Shown here piece by piece: positions 8,230 through 17,018 of a stretch of 64,000 bases of DNA. Under the pieces are notes generated by a model. That model did not search any database, was not told the origin of the DNA, and was given only the letters and a program-made list of their open reading frames with translations. The stretch is from the NCBI RefSeq assembly GCF_900177415.1, contig NZ_FXAF01000008.1:372001-436000 (forward strand), in the 5' to 3' direction. Origin of the DNA: Xaviernesmea oryzae. GTDB taxonomy: Bacteria; Pseudomonadota; Alphaproteobacteria; Rhizobiales; Rhizobiaceae. How positions within the stretch are numbered: the first letter of the stretch is position 1; the number at the start of each line of letters is the position of its first letter. The translations under genes and the position numbers were made by a program.

Positions 8230-9161
8230 AGTATTCGCTCTACCGTAAGCCAGATCGGTTCCTTGCTTCGATACGATGACTCCCATACCGCCGCCCCCAC
8301 AGCAGCCAGCTTGGGCACATCCTCAGCGAGAACGGATCCAATCACCGGCGCGAGGATATCTTCCGTGGTGCGTCCATACTGAACGATGAATTTCTGCCCC
8401 GTGCGAGCGTTGAAGCGCAATCGTCCGGGAGGTGCAAGACGGATTTCTTCCTTGAAAGGCGTCGGCGCCGTCGAAACCAGGGGCGTGTAAGCCATCAGGG
8501 ATTCCCCGGCGACCATGGCATGGGTCTGGAGGCAGGTGAAGGGCATTATTGACAGCAGTTCCTCGCAAAGTCCGGTATTGCCCGACGTCGCGAGGAAAGC
8601 GCGTACCTCTATGCCGACCGGCTCCCACCGCAGACGCAACAGGGTGTCGGTCGGCTGCAGGTTGTCAACGACAGGCGGAAGGTCGGCCTCCTTGCCATCC
8701 GCATACCGCATCGAGTCGCCGATATCCCACGGAAACCAGTGGTAAGCCCATCCATAGAGAAGATTCGTGTAGCGAAGAAACTTTGTCAGGGCTTGATCGA
8801 ACTGTTCCACATCGAGCGTCGGGGCCACCTTGAGAAAACCGTGCCCAAGGACTTTCAACTCACCGAAGCCGCTGTAGCCGAGATAGTTCAAGACTGTGGG
8901 AAACATTTCGGCAGCCATCGCACGCGACGCTTCGACGTCCTTGCGTTGCCTATGCAGGACAAGCATGGGGTAGACGATATACATCGTGAAGTCGCGCAGC
9001 ATCCCATGCGCAATGTCCAGCGTCGTGAAATAACTGCCTTTGCTGCCTGGGCGTGTCTCCAATTGGCCAGTGCGTAGTTTCTGGTGCTCCTGCGGTTCTT
9101 CGCGCGCAACCCTTGCGGTGGCGGCATCCATATCGTCGAGGAAGGTCTCAAAGCTCATCAC
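8226..9161 (-). CDS. conserved protein with C-terminal cyclophilin-like (DUF3830-type) domain
   Basis: 311 residues, no signal peptide. Residues 1-150 are mostly helical and unrecognised. Residues 165-300 resemble the cyclophilin-like DUF3830 family: CEELLSIMPFTCLQTHAMVA, then APPGRLRFNARTGQKFIVQYG. Such proteins often neighbour hydantoinase and amidase genes. The start is 112 bp after the hyuB stop. It is the last gene of the dpp-hyu operon, and an IS5-type element lies just past its stop. A role in handling the hydantoin-like substrate is inferred only from position. The domain match was made by eye and should be treated as tentative. Confidence 0.6.
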   Translation of the reverse strand: MMSFETFLDDMDAATARVAREEPQEHQKLRTGQLETRPGSKGSYFTTLDIAHGMLRDFTMYIVYPMLVLHRQRKDVEASRAMAAEMFPTVLNYLGYSGFGELKVLGHGFLKVAPTLDVEQFDQALTKFLRYTNLLYGWAYHWFPWDIGDSMRYADGKEADLPPVVDNLQPTDTLLRLRWEPVGIEVRAFLATSGNTGLCEELLSIMPFTCLQTHAMVAGESLMAYTPLVSTAPTPFKEEIRLAPPGRLRFNARTGQKFIVQYGRTTEDILAPVIGSVLAEDVPKLAAVGAAVWESSYRSKEPIWLTVERIL

Positions 9162-9272
9162 GGGTTTTCCTCCAAAGGTTCCTTTGGTTCATGAGATACG
9201 ATGTTTTGGATGCGGCGACCGCGCCGCATTCCGTTTGGCCAAGGCGCCAAGGCGGATTGCTGGACCAGCCGA

Positions 9273-11261
9273 TCATTCCGCCGCAACGCCGTATGAACGG
9301 CCTTCGAGGAAGTCATTTGCTGCCTCAAGGGCACGCGAAACGTCACTTTCCGTCACGCGCTCGCCCTTCACCGTCAGCGTCTCTCTGACGAACTCGATCG
9401 TCCGCTGACGCATGGGCCGCGGCATCGCGAGAATTTGCTGTGCGAGGAAGGATCGAACCTCAGGAGTCCATATTCCGTTATAGGCATCACGCTCGGGGCC
9501 GTAGGCAAATTTGCCGACGGTCATTTTCGCTATGAGTTCCGCTCTCAACTCCGCGGTGCGATCTTTGTCGATCGAGTTGCCGTCGATCACGACACCGTAA
9601 CTCTCCCGGGCAACGGTTTGGGAAAGAAGATCCATACGAACATCGTTCAGGACCAGTTCCGGATCACGCTCCAACGGGTTGCCGAAACCTCCTCCAGCGG
9701 GCGAAACGATCCGGACAACATCTCCGCGGGCCATCTGAAGGACCCGGATCTTGCCGATCGACCTCTCGTCGGCACGGCCGGGATTGGTGATCACCTCGCC
9801 CAGCTTGCCCGGAAAGCCACCCTTGAATCCCCAGGGACGGAACTTGAACCGGTTCATCCCGCGCACCGTCATGGTCGCTTCCAGGCCGGTGTTCTCGATT
9901 TCCATGACCAGCGCGGCGCCGCCCCGCCAGCGTCCGGGCGACTGCGTGTCGGCGACGAGATGGCAGCGACGCATATGCATGACCGTCTCGACCTCCAGCA
10001 CTTCCGTCGGAATGCTCTTCAGGGCACCGGAGCGGCCGTCGACGCCATCGATGCCGTCCTTGCCGATGCGGCCGCCGCCGCCGCCGATGATCGGATTGAG
10101 CACGCTGACCCTCTGGCGGCCAGTCTGGGGATCGCGCGCATTGGCGACGATGATGCCGACCATGCCGGCGCCCGCGGCCATGACGCCGTCCGGCAGGGCC
10201 TGGTTGAGGCAGCCGAGGATCACGTCGAAGACGCGGGTTCCCGCCGCGACGCGGGAGCCCATCGCAGCCGGATATTCGGCATTGATCACCGTGCCGCGCG
10301 GCGCCTTCGTCCGGATCGGCCGCAGCAGCCCGGCATTTTTCGGAACGCCTGGCTCGACGCTCATGATGTAATAGGTGAGCGCCTGGGTGACATAAGGATG
10401 CGTGCGCTCGCCAATGATGAAGTTGTAGGCGGCCGCCACCTGCGGATCGGTGCCGGTGAAGTCGAGATCGATTTCCTCGCCCTTCACCGTCATGGTGGCG
10501 GTGATGTGGGCGTGCTGGTTCTCCTCTATCCCTTCGAGATAATCGGAAAAGGAATAGGTTCCGTCCGGAATGCCGGCGATGACCTGCCGCGCCTTCAGCT
10601 CGGCAAAGGCGATGACTTCGTTCATGCCCTCCTTGACGGCCGCGGTACCATACCGGTCGCAAAGCTGGTTGAGACGCTTGTCCATGCTCTTCATCGCCGA
10701 GAGCATCGCCTGGAAGTCACCCCACATCTCGTCCGGGATGCGGCTGTTGTCGAGAAAGATGTTCTTCGCATCCGGGTTGAGGCGCCCCCGATCGAAGAGC
10801 TTGATCGGCCGCACGCGGAGCCCCTCCTGGAAGGATTCGGTGAATGTCGGGGAAATACTGCCCGGCACGGCGCCGCCGATGTCCGACGCATGCACGAAGG
10901 ACCATCCGAAGGCGATCAGTTCGCCCTCCCGGAAGATCGGATAGATCAGCGTCACGTCCATCATGTGGGTGACGAGCCCGTCGGTGAAGAACGGATCGTT
11001 GGTGATATAGCAGTCGCCCGACGCGAAATTCTCGCGGCCGATGCGGTTCAGCGTCTCCTGCAGCGGCAGCCCGATGAACACCGTCACGCCGGACTGGCTG
11101 GGATAGGCGAAGATATCGCCTTCCGGGGTTGCGAGCGCGCACTGATAATCCTGCACGAGCTTGACGAATGTGGTGTGCGCGGTCCGGTGGAGAACGGTCG
11201 ACGCTTCCTCGACGATGGCCGTGAAGCGGTTGTTCATGATCGCGGTGCGGACGGGGTCCAT
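9273..11261 (-). CDS. hyuB: hydantoinase/oxoprolinase family, subunit B
   Basis: A 662-residue member of the HyuB family, starting MDPVRTAIMNNRFTAIVEEA, with the family blocks SGVTVFIGLPLQETLNRIG, YITNDPFFTDGLVTHMMD and the glycine-rich NPIIGGGGGRIGKDG. HyuB works with HyuA as an ATP-dependent amidohydrolase opening hydantoin, N-methylhydantoin or 5-oxoproline-like rings, and some relatives carboxylate ketones instead. The gene follows hyuA by four bases, so translation is probably coupled. The surrounding peptide-type transporter would import the substrate, and the small cyclophilin-like gene follows. The family is clear, but the exact ring is not. Confidence 0.9.
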   Translation of the reverse strand: MDPVRTAIMNNRFTAIVEEASTVLHRTAHTTFVKLVQDYQCALATPEGDIFAYPSQSGVTVFIGLPLQETLNRIGRENFASGDCYITNDPFFTDGLVTHMMDVTLIYPIFREGELIAFGWSFVHASDIGGAVPGSISPTFTESFQEGLRVRPIKLFDRGRLNPDAKNIFLDNSRIPDEMWGDFQAMLSAMKSMDKRLNQLCDRYGTAAVKEGMNEVIAFAELKARQVIAGIPDGTYSFSDYLEGIEENQHAHITATMTVKGEEIDLDFTGTDPQVAAAYNFIIGERTHPYVTQALTYYIMSVEPGVPKNAGLLRPIRTKAPRGTVINAEYPAAMGSRVAAGTRVFDVILGCLNQALPDGVMAAGAGMVGIIVANARDPQTGRQRVSVLNPIIGGGGGRIGKDGIDGVDGRSGALKSIPTEVLEVETVMHMRRCHLVADTQSPGRWRGGAALVMEIENTGLEATMTVRGMNRFKFRPWGFKGGFPGKLGEVITNPGRADERSIGKIRVLQMARGDVVRIVSPAGGGFGNPLERDPELVLNDVRMDLLSQTVARESYGVVIDGNSIDKDRTAELRAELIAKMTVGKFAYGPERDAYNGIWTPEVRSFLAQQILAMPRPMRQRTIEFVRETLTVKGERVTESDVSRALEAANDFLEGRSYGVAAE

Positions 11262-11265
11262 GGGT

Positions 11266-13308
11266 TTACTCCCGGATGAGAATGAGATCGCCGAAACCGT
11301 TCACCGAGGCGGTGAACTTCGGGGGAATGAGAATGGTGGTGTCGACCTGCTCGATGATGGCCGGTCCGGCGACCGTGGCCTCTTCGGTCAGGACCGAACG
11401 ATCGTAGACGGCGGCCTCAAGCGATTGACCGCCGATCTGGATCGGCCGGCTGCCCTTCGCGACGGCGGCCTGGTCAGCTCTGCCGCCCTGTTCGATGCCG
11501 GGTGCTGCGAGCGATCCGGAGATGCGGACGCGGATCTGCAGGAGTTCGACCTCCGCCTCGCGATCGGAATGGGTGTAGAGCCGCTGGTGCTCGTCGTGGA
11601 AAGCGTCCACCAGTCCCTTCAGCGAACCGCCTGAAAGGTCGTCCGCGCCCACCGTCACCTGAAGCTGGAAGGACTGGCCGCGGTAGCGCATTTCCGCGTA
11701 GCGGTCGATATCGACGGAAACGAGCTGATGCGCCTCGATCTGCTGGAGAAGCCACCGGCGTGCCTCGGCTTCGAGTTCGCCGAAGCGGGCGGCAAGCGTA
11801 TTGGCATCGATATCCAGCCCCTGAACCGTCATCGCCAGGTCGTGGATGAGCTTGGCGACAAGCCCGCCCGAGGCACAGAAGACCGACGGCGTCGGCGGGA
11901 TCAGAACGCGGCGGATGCCCATCTCGGCTGCGAGAAGCGGCCCATGCAGAGAGCCGGCGCCGCCATAGACGACGAGCGTCACGTCCTCGGGATCGGCCCC
12001 GTGCCGCGCGAGATAGGGAAGAACGCGCGCCACCATGTTTGATGTGGCGACGGTGAGCGCAGCTTCCGCGCACCGGACGCCGTCCTGGCCCATCGCCGCC
12101 GAGAGACCGGAAAACGCACCTTCGGCCGCCGCGACGTCGAGCTTCATCTTGCCGCCGAGAAAATAGTCAGGGTCGAGATAGCCGCAGAGGAGATAGGCAT
12201 CCGAGACCGTCGGCTCGGTTCCGCCATGGCCGAAGCAGGCGGGACCGGGCCTTGCCCCGGCCGAGCGCGGCCCGACCCTCAGAACACGGCCGTCGAGCGA
12301 GACGATCGACCCGCCGCCCGCGCCGATGGCCTCGATTTCGGTCACCGGCATGCTGAGCGGGAAATCGCCCACCTCGGCACTGCTCGAAATCGTCGCCCGA
12401 CTGTCGCGGATCAGGGAGACATCGGTGCTGGTGCCGCCCATGTCGAAGGTCAGGTACTGGCCGCCGTTCAGCCTCTCCGACACCGAGAGGGCCGCCGAAA
12501 CCCCCGAGGCGGGGCCCGAAAGCAGGGTCTGGACCGGGAACTGGCGCGCCTCGCTCGCTGCCATCGCACCGCCGTTGGAGCGGGTGATGAACAGTCTCGC
12601 CTTCGGCAACCTTTTGGAAAGATAGTGCTCGATATCGGCAATGTAGGTCTGCATCTTCGGCTTCACGAAGGCGTTCAGGACGGCGACGATGGCACGTTCG
12701 TATTCCCCGATCTGCGGCCAGATCTCGCTTGAGATCGACACCTCGAAATCCCCGCCCAGCTCTTCGCGCGCCGCTTCGCGCGCCGCCAGCTCATGCGAGG
12801 GGTTGCGGTAGCTGTGGTAGAAGGCGATGGCGATCCCAGTGGCGCCGCCATCACGCGCCTTGCGGGCAACGGCCCTGACTTCCTCAAGATCGAGCGGCCT
12901 GCGGGCGGTCCCGTCCGACATCAGCCTTTCCTCAATCTCGAAGACGAGATTGCGGGGAACCAACGGCACAGTGCGCTGATTGAAGAAATCGGTCGGCTGC
13001 TTCAGGCGCAGGCGCTGCAGATTGAGGATATCGCGAAAGCCTGCCGTCGTCAGGAGGGCGATCGGCGGTGCCGACCTTTCGATCACGGTGTTGGTGCTGA
13101 CGGTGGTGCCGTGCACCACGGTGATTTCCTCGTCATCGTGAAAGCCGATCGAATCCAGCATCTGGTCGACGCCGTTGCGGAAACCGTCGGCGTAGTTGGG
13201 GGGGGTCGAAGGCACCTTCAGGGACATGGTGCGACTGTTACCGTCGTTGGATCTCCAGGCGATCACATCCGTGAAGGTGCCGCCGATATCGATTCCAATC
13301 CGAAGCAT
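11266..13308 (-). CDS. hyuA: hydantoinase/oxoprolinase family, subunit A
   Basis: A 680-residue ATP-grasping subunit of the ASKHA fold. It opens with MLRIGIDIGGTFTDVIAW, whose DIGGTFTD is the phosphate-1 loop, and has a second nucleotide-binding loop around LTFDMGGTSTDVSLI and GAGGGSIVSLD. Together with HyuB it would hydrolyse a cyclic amide at the expense of ATP in the cytoplasm. It sits directly behind dppF and before hyuB in one operon. Acetophenone- or acetone-carboxylase-type relatives share this architecture, but the usual third carboxylase subunit is absent, which favours a hydantoinase or oxoprolinase. Confidence 0.9.
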   Translation of the reverse strand: MLRIGIDIGGTFTDVIAWRSNDGNSRTMSLKVPSTPPNYADGFRNGVDQMLDSIGFHDDEEITVVHGTTVSTNTVIERSAPPIALLTTAGFRDILNLQRLRLKQPTDFFNQRTVPLVPRNLVFEIEERLMSDGTARRPLDLEEVRAVARKARDGGATGIAIAFYHSYRNPSHELAAREAAREELGGDFEVSISSEIWPQIGEYERAIVAVLNAFVKPKMQTYIADIEHYLSKRLPKARLFITRSNGGAMAASEARQFPVQTLLSGPASGVSAALSVSERLNGGQYLTFDMGGTSTDVSLIRDSRATISSSAEVGDFPLSMPVTEIEAIGAGGGSIVSLDGRVLRVGPRSAGARPGPACFGHGGTEPTVSDAYLLCGYLDPDYFLGGKMKLDVAAAEGAFSGLSAAMGQDGVRCAEAALTVATSNMVARVLPYLARHGADPEDVTLVVYGGAGSLHGPLLAAEMGIRRVLIPPTPSVFCASGGLVAKLIHDLAMTVQGLDIDANTLAARFGELEAEARRWLLQQIEAHQLVSVDIDRYAEMRYRGQSFQLQVTVGADDLSGGSLKGLVDAFHDEHQRLYTHSDREAEVELLQIRVRISGSLAAPGIEQGGRADQAAVAKGSRPIQIGGQSLEAAVYDRSVLTEEATVAGPAIIEQVDTTILIPPKFTASVNGFGDLILIRE

Positions 13309-13348
13309 TGGATGTGTCCTTTACTAAAACTGCGTCGTAGAGACGATT

Positions 13349-14239
13349 TCAAACCAAGAGAAAGTGCCCGGGCGCCCGCTCTTCGAGCGCCTCGCCGGCC
13401 GGATATCGCTCGGGATCATAGATCAGCCGCGTCCTGCGCCTTTCGACATCCGGGTCCGGCACCGGAGCGGCGGAAAGCAGGGCCTGCGTGTACGGATGAA
13501 GAGGATTGCCGAACACGGAGGCCGCCGGCCCGATTTCGACGATCCTGCCGCGCAGCATCACCGCGACCCGGTCGCAGAGGTAGCGGACCATGCTGAGATC
13601 GTGAGCGATGAACAGGTAGGTCAGCCCCATCCGCTGCTGCAGTTCCTTGAAGAGGTTCACGATCTGGGCCTGGATGGAGACGTCCAAGGCGGTGATCGGC
13701 TCATCCGCGACGATGAACGAGGGATCGGAGGCAATCGCCCGGGCAATACAGATGCGCTGCCGCTGGCCTCCGGAAAATTCATGCGGAAACCGCCTCATCA
13801 AGGCCGGGTCCAACCCGACCGTGCTGAAAAGCTCCGCGACGCGCTCCTCTCTCTCACTCCGGTTCCTGCCGCTATGGACGCAAAGCGGCTCGGCGACGAA
13901 GTCGCCGACACGCATTCGCGGGCTGAGCGCCGCATACGGGTCCTGGAAGACGACCTGCATCGCCTTCCGCAGCGGCCTCATCTCATTGCGGGAGGCGTTG
14001 GTGATCTCCTGCCCGTCAAACCACAATCGTCCGCCGGTGAGCGTCTCGAGCCGCAGCACCATCCGGCCAAGCGTGCTCTTGCCCGATCCCGATTCCCCCA
14101 CGAGGCCGACGATCTCGCGCCGGGCGATGTCGAGGGAAACGCCGTTGACGACGGGCGCCGGCCTGGCATTCCGCCAGCCCCGGCTTTCGTAGACCTTGGT
14201 CGCGTTCTCGATCCTGACGAGAGGTTCTGTCCGTGTCAT
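13349..14239 (-). CDS. dppF: peptide/opine-type ABC transporter ATP-binding protein (DppF-like)
   Basis: A 296-residue ATPase with Walker A GESGSGKST, signature FSGGQRQRICIARAI, Walker B FIVADEPITALDVS and the C-terminal oligopeptide-transporter extension GPAASVFGNPLHPYTQALLS. It energises import through DppB/DppC with its partner DppD, whose stop codon overlaps this ATG (ATGA at 14236-14239). It is followed 40 bp later by hyuA. Complete and typical in length. Confidence 0.9.
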   Translation of the reverse strand: MTRTEPLVRIENATKVYESRGWRNARPAPVVNGVSLDIARREIVGLVGESGSGKSTLGRMVLRLETLTGGRLWFDGQEITNASRNEMRPLRKAMQVVFQDPYAALSPRMRVGDFVAEPLCVHSGRNRSEREERVAELFSTVGLDPALMRRFPHEFSGGQRQRICIARAIASDPSFIVADEPITALDVSIQAQIVNLFKELQQRMGLTYLFIAHDLSMVRYLCDRVAVMLRGRIVEIGPAASVFGNPLHPYTQALLSAAPVPDPDVERRRTRLIYDPERYPAGEALEERAPGHFLLV

Positions 14240-15243
14240 TCCGCACCTCCCGTTTCACGAATGCGCGTCTTGAGATCGTACCAGGCCGCCACTTCATGAC
14301 CCTGGACGTCGCCGACCGGCCGCAATGCGGGGCGTTCTTCGAAGCAACGCGGCGTGGCGAACGGATTGCGTTCGGCAAAAGGATCACCCTTCGCCAGCCG
14401 GAACGGGTTGGGCGGCTGGCCCGGTATCTGGTAGAGCGGTTCGCCCGCCACCTGGTCGGGACGCGGCAGCGACTTCAGGAGGCTCCAGGTATAGGCGCTC
14501 GCCGGATTGTAGAAGACCGATCGCACCGGCCCGCGCTCCATGATCTGGCCCGCATACATGACCTGGACGGTCTCGGCGAAGCCGGCCACCACGCCGATGT
14601 CATGCGTGATCCACAGGACGGACATCCCGAAACGCTCCTTCAGGGAGCGGATGAGATCGATCACCTGCGCCTGGATGGTGACGTCGAGAGCGGTGGTCGC
14701 CTCGTCCGCGATGAGCAGCCGCGGTTCGCAGGCCAGCGCGGTCGCGATCATCACGCGCTGCCGCATGCCGCCGGAAAACTGGAACGGGAAAGCGCGCATC
14801 CGGCGTTCCGCGTCGGGAATTCCGACGAGTTCGAGCAGTTCGCGCGCCCTTGCCCGCGCCGACCGCCAGTCCAGCCGCTTGTGGCGCACCAGGACTTCGC
14901 TGATCTGCCGGCCGACGGTGAGGACCGGATTGAGCGAGGTCATCGGGTCCTGGAAAACGATGCCGATCTCCTTGCCGCGCACGTTGCGCAGTTCCTGCGC
15001 GTTCATCTTCAGGAGATCGCGCCCGGCGAAGACGATCTCGCCGCTTTCCACCGCCAGCCCGCGCGGCAACAGGCCGAGCATGGCGAGGACATGCATGCTC
15101 TTGCCGCTGCCGCTTTCGCCGACGATGCCGAGCGTTTCGTTTTCGCAAAGGTCGTAGCTGATATCGTTGACGGGATATCCGGTCTCGCCGCCGTTCTGGA
15201 TGCGGATCTTGAGGTTTCTGATCCGGAAAAGAGGTTCGGCCAT
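14236..15243 (-). CDS. dppD: peptide-type ABC transporter ATP-binding protein (DppD-like)
   Basis: 335 residues. Walker A (GESGSGKSM) has methionine in place of the usual final threonine, a tolerated variant that is still worth noting. The signature FSGGMRQRVMIATAL and Walker B LLIADEATTALDV are canonical, and the C-terminal oligopeptide-transporter domain is present (SVFYNPASAYTWSLLKSLP). It forms the heterodimeric ATPase with DppF. The gene lies one base after dppC and overlaps dppF by four bases. Confidence 0.9.
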   Translation of the reverse strand: MAEPLFRIRNLKIRIQNGGETGYPVNDISYDLCENETLGIVGESGSGKSMHVLAMLGLLPRGLAVESGEIVFAGRDLLKMNAQELRNVRGKEIGIVFQDPMTSLNPVLTVGRQISEVLVRHKRLDWRSARARARELLELVGIPDAERRMRAFPFQFSGGMRQRVMIATALACEPRLLIADEATTALDVTIQAQVIDLIRSLKERFGMSVLWITHDIGVVAGFAETVQVMYAGQIMERGPVRSVFYNPASAYTWSLLKSLPRPDQVAGEPLYQIPGQPPNPFRLAKGDPFAERNPFATPRCFEERPALRPVGDVQGHEVAAWYDLKTRIRETGGAE

Positions 15244-15244
15244 C

Positions 15245-16102
15245 TCACGTCACCTTCGGATCGAGAAGATCGCGGAGCCAGTCCCCGGTCAGGTTGACGG
15301 ACAGTGCGGTGATGAAGATGGCGGCTCCCGGAAAGATGGCGATCCAGGGCGCGGAGGACATGTAGGAGCGGCCTTCCGCGAGCATTCGTCCCCAGCTCGG
15401 CGACGGCGGCTGGACACCAAGACCGAGAAAGCTCAGCGCCGCTTCGAGGATGATGACGCGGGCAAGCTCGATGGTGGCGATCACCAGGGCGGCCGAGAGA
15501 ACATTCGGCAGGATGTGCTGGAAGATGATCCTGACATCGCCGAGCCCGATCGCATGCGCGGACTGGATATATTCCCGCTCCCGCACGACCAGCACCTGGC
15601 CGCGGACCACGCGGGCGTACTGGACCCAGCTCGTGAGCGCCAGCACGAAGATCAGGTTCTGCAGGCTGGGACCGATTGTCCCGACGACGAGCAGGGCCAG
15701 CAGGCTCAGCGGGATCGACAGCTGCACGTCGACGATGCGCATCAGGACCGCATCCACCCAGCGGCCGTAGTAACCGGCGACAAGGCCGATGACGATCCCG
15801 ATGGCGCCGCCGAGCAGCACGGCCGTTGCGCCGATCGTCAAGGTCACCCGGGCCCCATGGATCGTCCGGGACAGGACATCGCGGCCGAGCTGGTCGGTGC
15901 CGAAGAGATGCAATCCCTTCGTCGTGTTGAAGGATGGCGGCGCGAGCCGGGCCATCAGGTTGTTTGCCGTGGGACTGGCAAGGCCGAGCAGCGGGCCGAA
16001 CAGGGCGACGGCGATCAGCAGCACGATCAGCGAGACGCCGATGATGCCTGCGATGCTGCCAAATTTGGAAGAGACGCGCATGGGATGAACCTTACCTTCC
16101 AA
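15245..16102 (-). CDS. dppC: peptide-type ABC transporter permease (DppC-like)
   Basis: A 285-residue permease with an N-terminal membrane segment (IIGVSLIVLLIAVALFGPLL), the OppC-type periplasmic opening TDQLGRDVLSRTIHGARVTL, and the EAA loop SAHAIGLGDVRIIFQHILPN that contacts the ATPases. The ATG at 16102 lies inside the end of dppB; an in-frame ATG at 16081 is equally possible. It pairs with DppB to form the channel. Confidence 0.88.
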   Translation of the reverse strand: MEGKVHPMRVSSKFGSIAGIIGVSLIVLLIAVALFGPLLGLASPTANNLMARLAPPSFNTTKGLHLFGTDQLGRDVLSRTIHGARVTLTIGATAVLLGGAIGIVIGLVAGYYGRWVDAVLMRIVDVQLSIPLSLLALLVVGTIGPSLQNLIFVLALTSWVQYARVVRGQVLVVREREYIQSAHAIGLGDVRIIFQHILPNVLSAALVIATIELARVIILEAALSFLGLGVQPPSPSWGRMLAEGRSYMSSAPWIAIFPGAAIFITALSVNLTGDWLRDLLDPKVT

Positions 16103-17012
16103 GCCGGATTCGCGGATCGAGGAGGGTGTAGAGAAGGTCGACCAGGAAATTGATGCAGACGAAGATCGTCGCGATCAGGAAGACGCCTGCCTGGATCACC
16201 GGGAAGTCCTTGCTGTCGATCGCCTGGACCAGAAGCCTGCCGACGCCCGGCCAGGAAAAGACGGTTTCGGTGACCGCCGAGCCACCCAACAATTCTGCGG
16301 CCAGAAGGGCGAGCATGGTCACGACCGGGATCAGGGCGTTCCGCGCCGCATGAACCATGAAGATGGTCCGCGGCATCAGCCCCTTGGCTCTCGCCGTCCG
16401 GATGTAATCCTCCGACAGCGTCTCGATCATGCTCGACCGGAAGAGCCGGGTGATGTTCGCGGCCACGAAGATCCCGAGCGCCATAGTGGGAAGCACCAGC
16501 GATGCCGGTCCATCCCACCCGCCGGTCGGGAACCAGCCGAGCTCCACCGCGAAGAAAAGGACAAGCAGGATGCCGAGCCAGAATACCGGCGTGGCCTGTC
16601 CGGCCAGCGCAAAGCACATGACGACGAATTCGAGAAACCGGCCCCGCGCCAATGCGGCGGCAAACCCCGTTGCCGCCCCGAGGACCGCCCCGAGCGCGAG
16701 CGACGACGCGGTCAGGATCGCCGTGGCCGGCATCCGTTCCAGCACGACCTCCATCGCGGGCCGGAAGGACTGGTAGGACAGCCCGAAATCGCCGACGACC
16801 GCATGGCCCAGAAAGTCCAGATATTGCACGACCATCGGACGTTCCAGACCCAGGCTGCTGCGCAGTTCCTGGATCTGGCTGTCCGGCGTTCCCAGTGGCA
16901 GGAGAAGCACCGCCGGGTCGCCGAGCATGCGCGTCACGACAAAGACGATCGTCACGATACCCCAGATGGCGAGCAGCGACTGACCGATGCGGATGAGGAA
17001 GTATCGCGACAT
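16092..17012 (-). CDS. dppB: peptide-type ABC transporter permease (DppB-like)
   Basis: 306 residues with the conserved DppB start MSRYFLIRIGQSLLAIWGIV, the periplasmic block LGTPDSQIQELRSSLGLERP, and the EAA loop RTARAKGLMPRTIFMVHAAR near the C-terminus. Six membrane segments are visible. It is preceded by the binding-protein gene (6-bp gap) and overlaps dppC by 11 bp. Typical length. Confidence 0.9.
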   Translation of the reverse strand: MSRYFLIRIGQSLLAIWGIVTIVFVVTRMLGDPAVLLLPLGTPDSQIQELRSSLGLERPMVVQYLDFLGHAVVGDFGLSYQSFRPAMEVVLERMPATAILTASSLALGAVLGAATGFAAALARGRFLEFVVMCFALAGQATPVFWLGILLVLFFAVELGWFPTGGWDGPASLVLPTMALGIFVAANITRLFRSSMIETLSEDYIRTARAKGLMPRTIFMVHAARNALIPVVTMLALLAAELLGGSAVTETVFSWPGVGRLLVQAIDSKDFPVIQAGVFLIATIFVCINFLVDLLYTLLDPRIRLGR

Positions 17013-17018
17013 GACGCC

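Noticed and set aside
9435..11279. 614-codon plus-strand open frame
   Set aside because: It is the complement of hyuB, which has clear family motifs. Long antisense frames are expected in this high-GC sequence.
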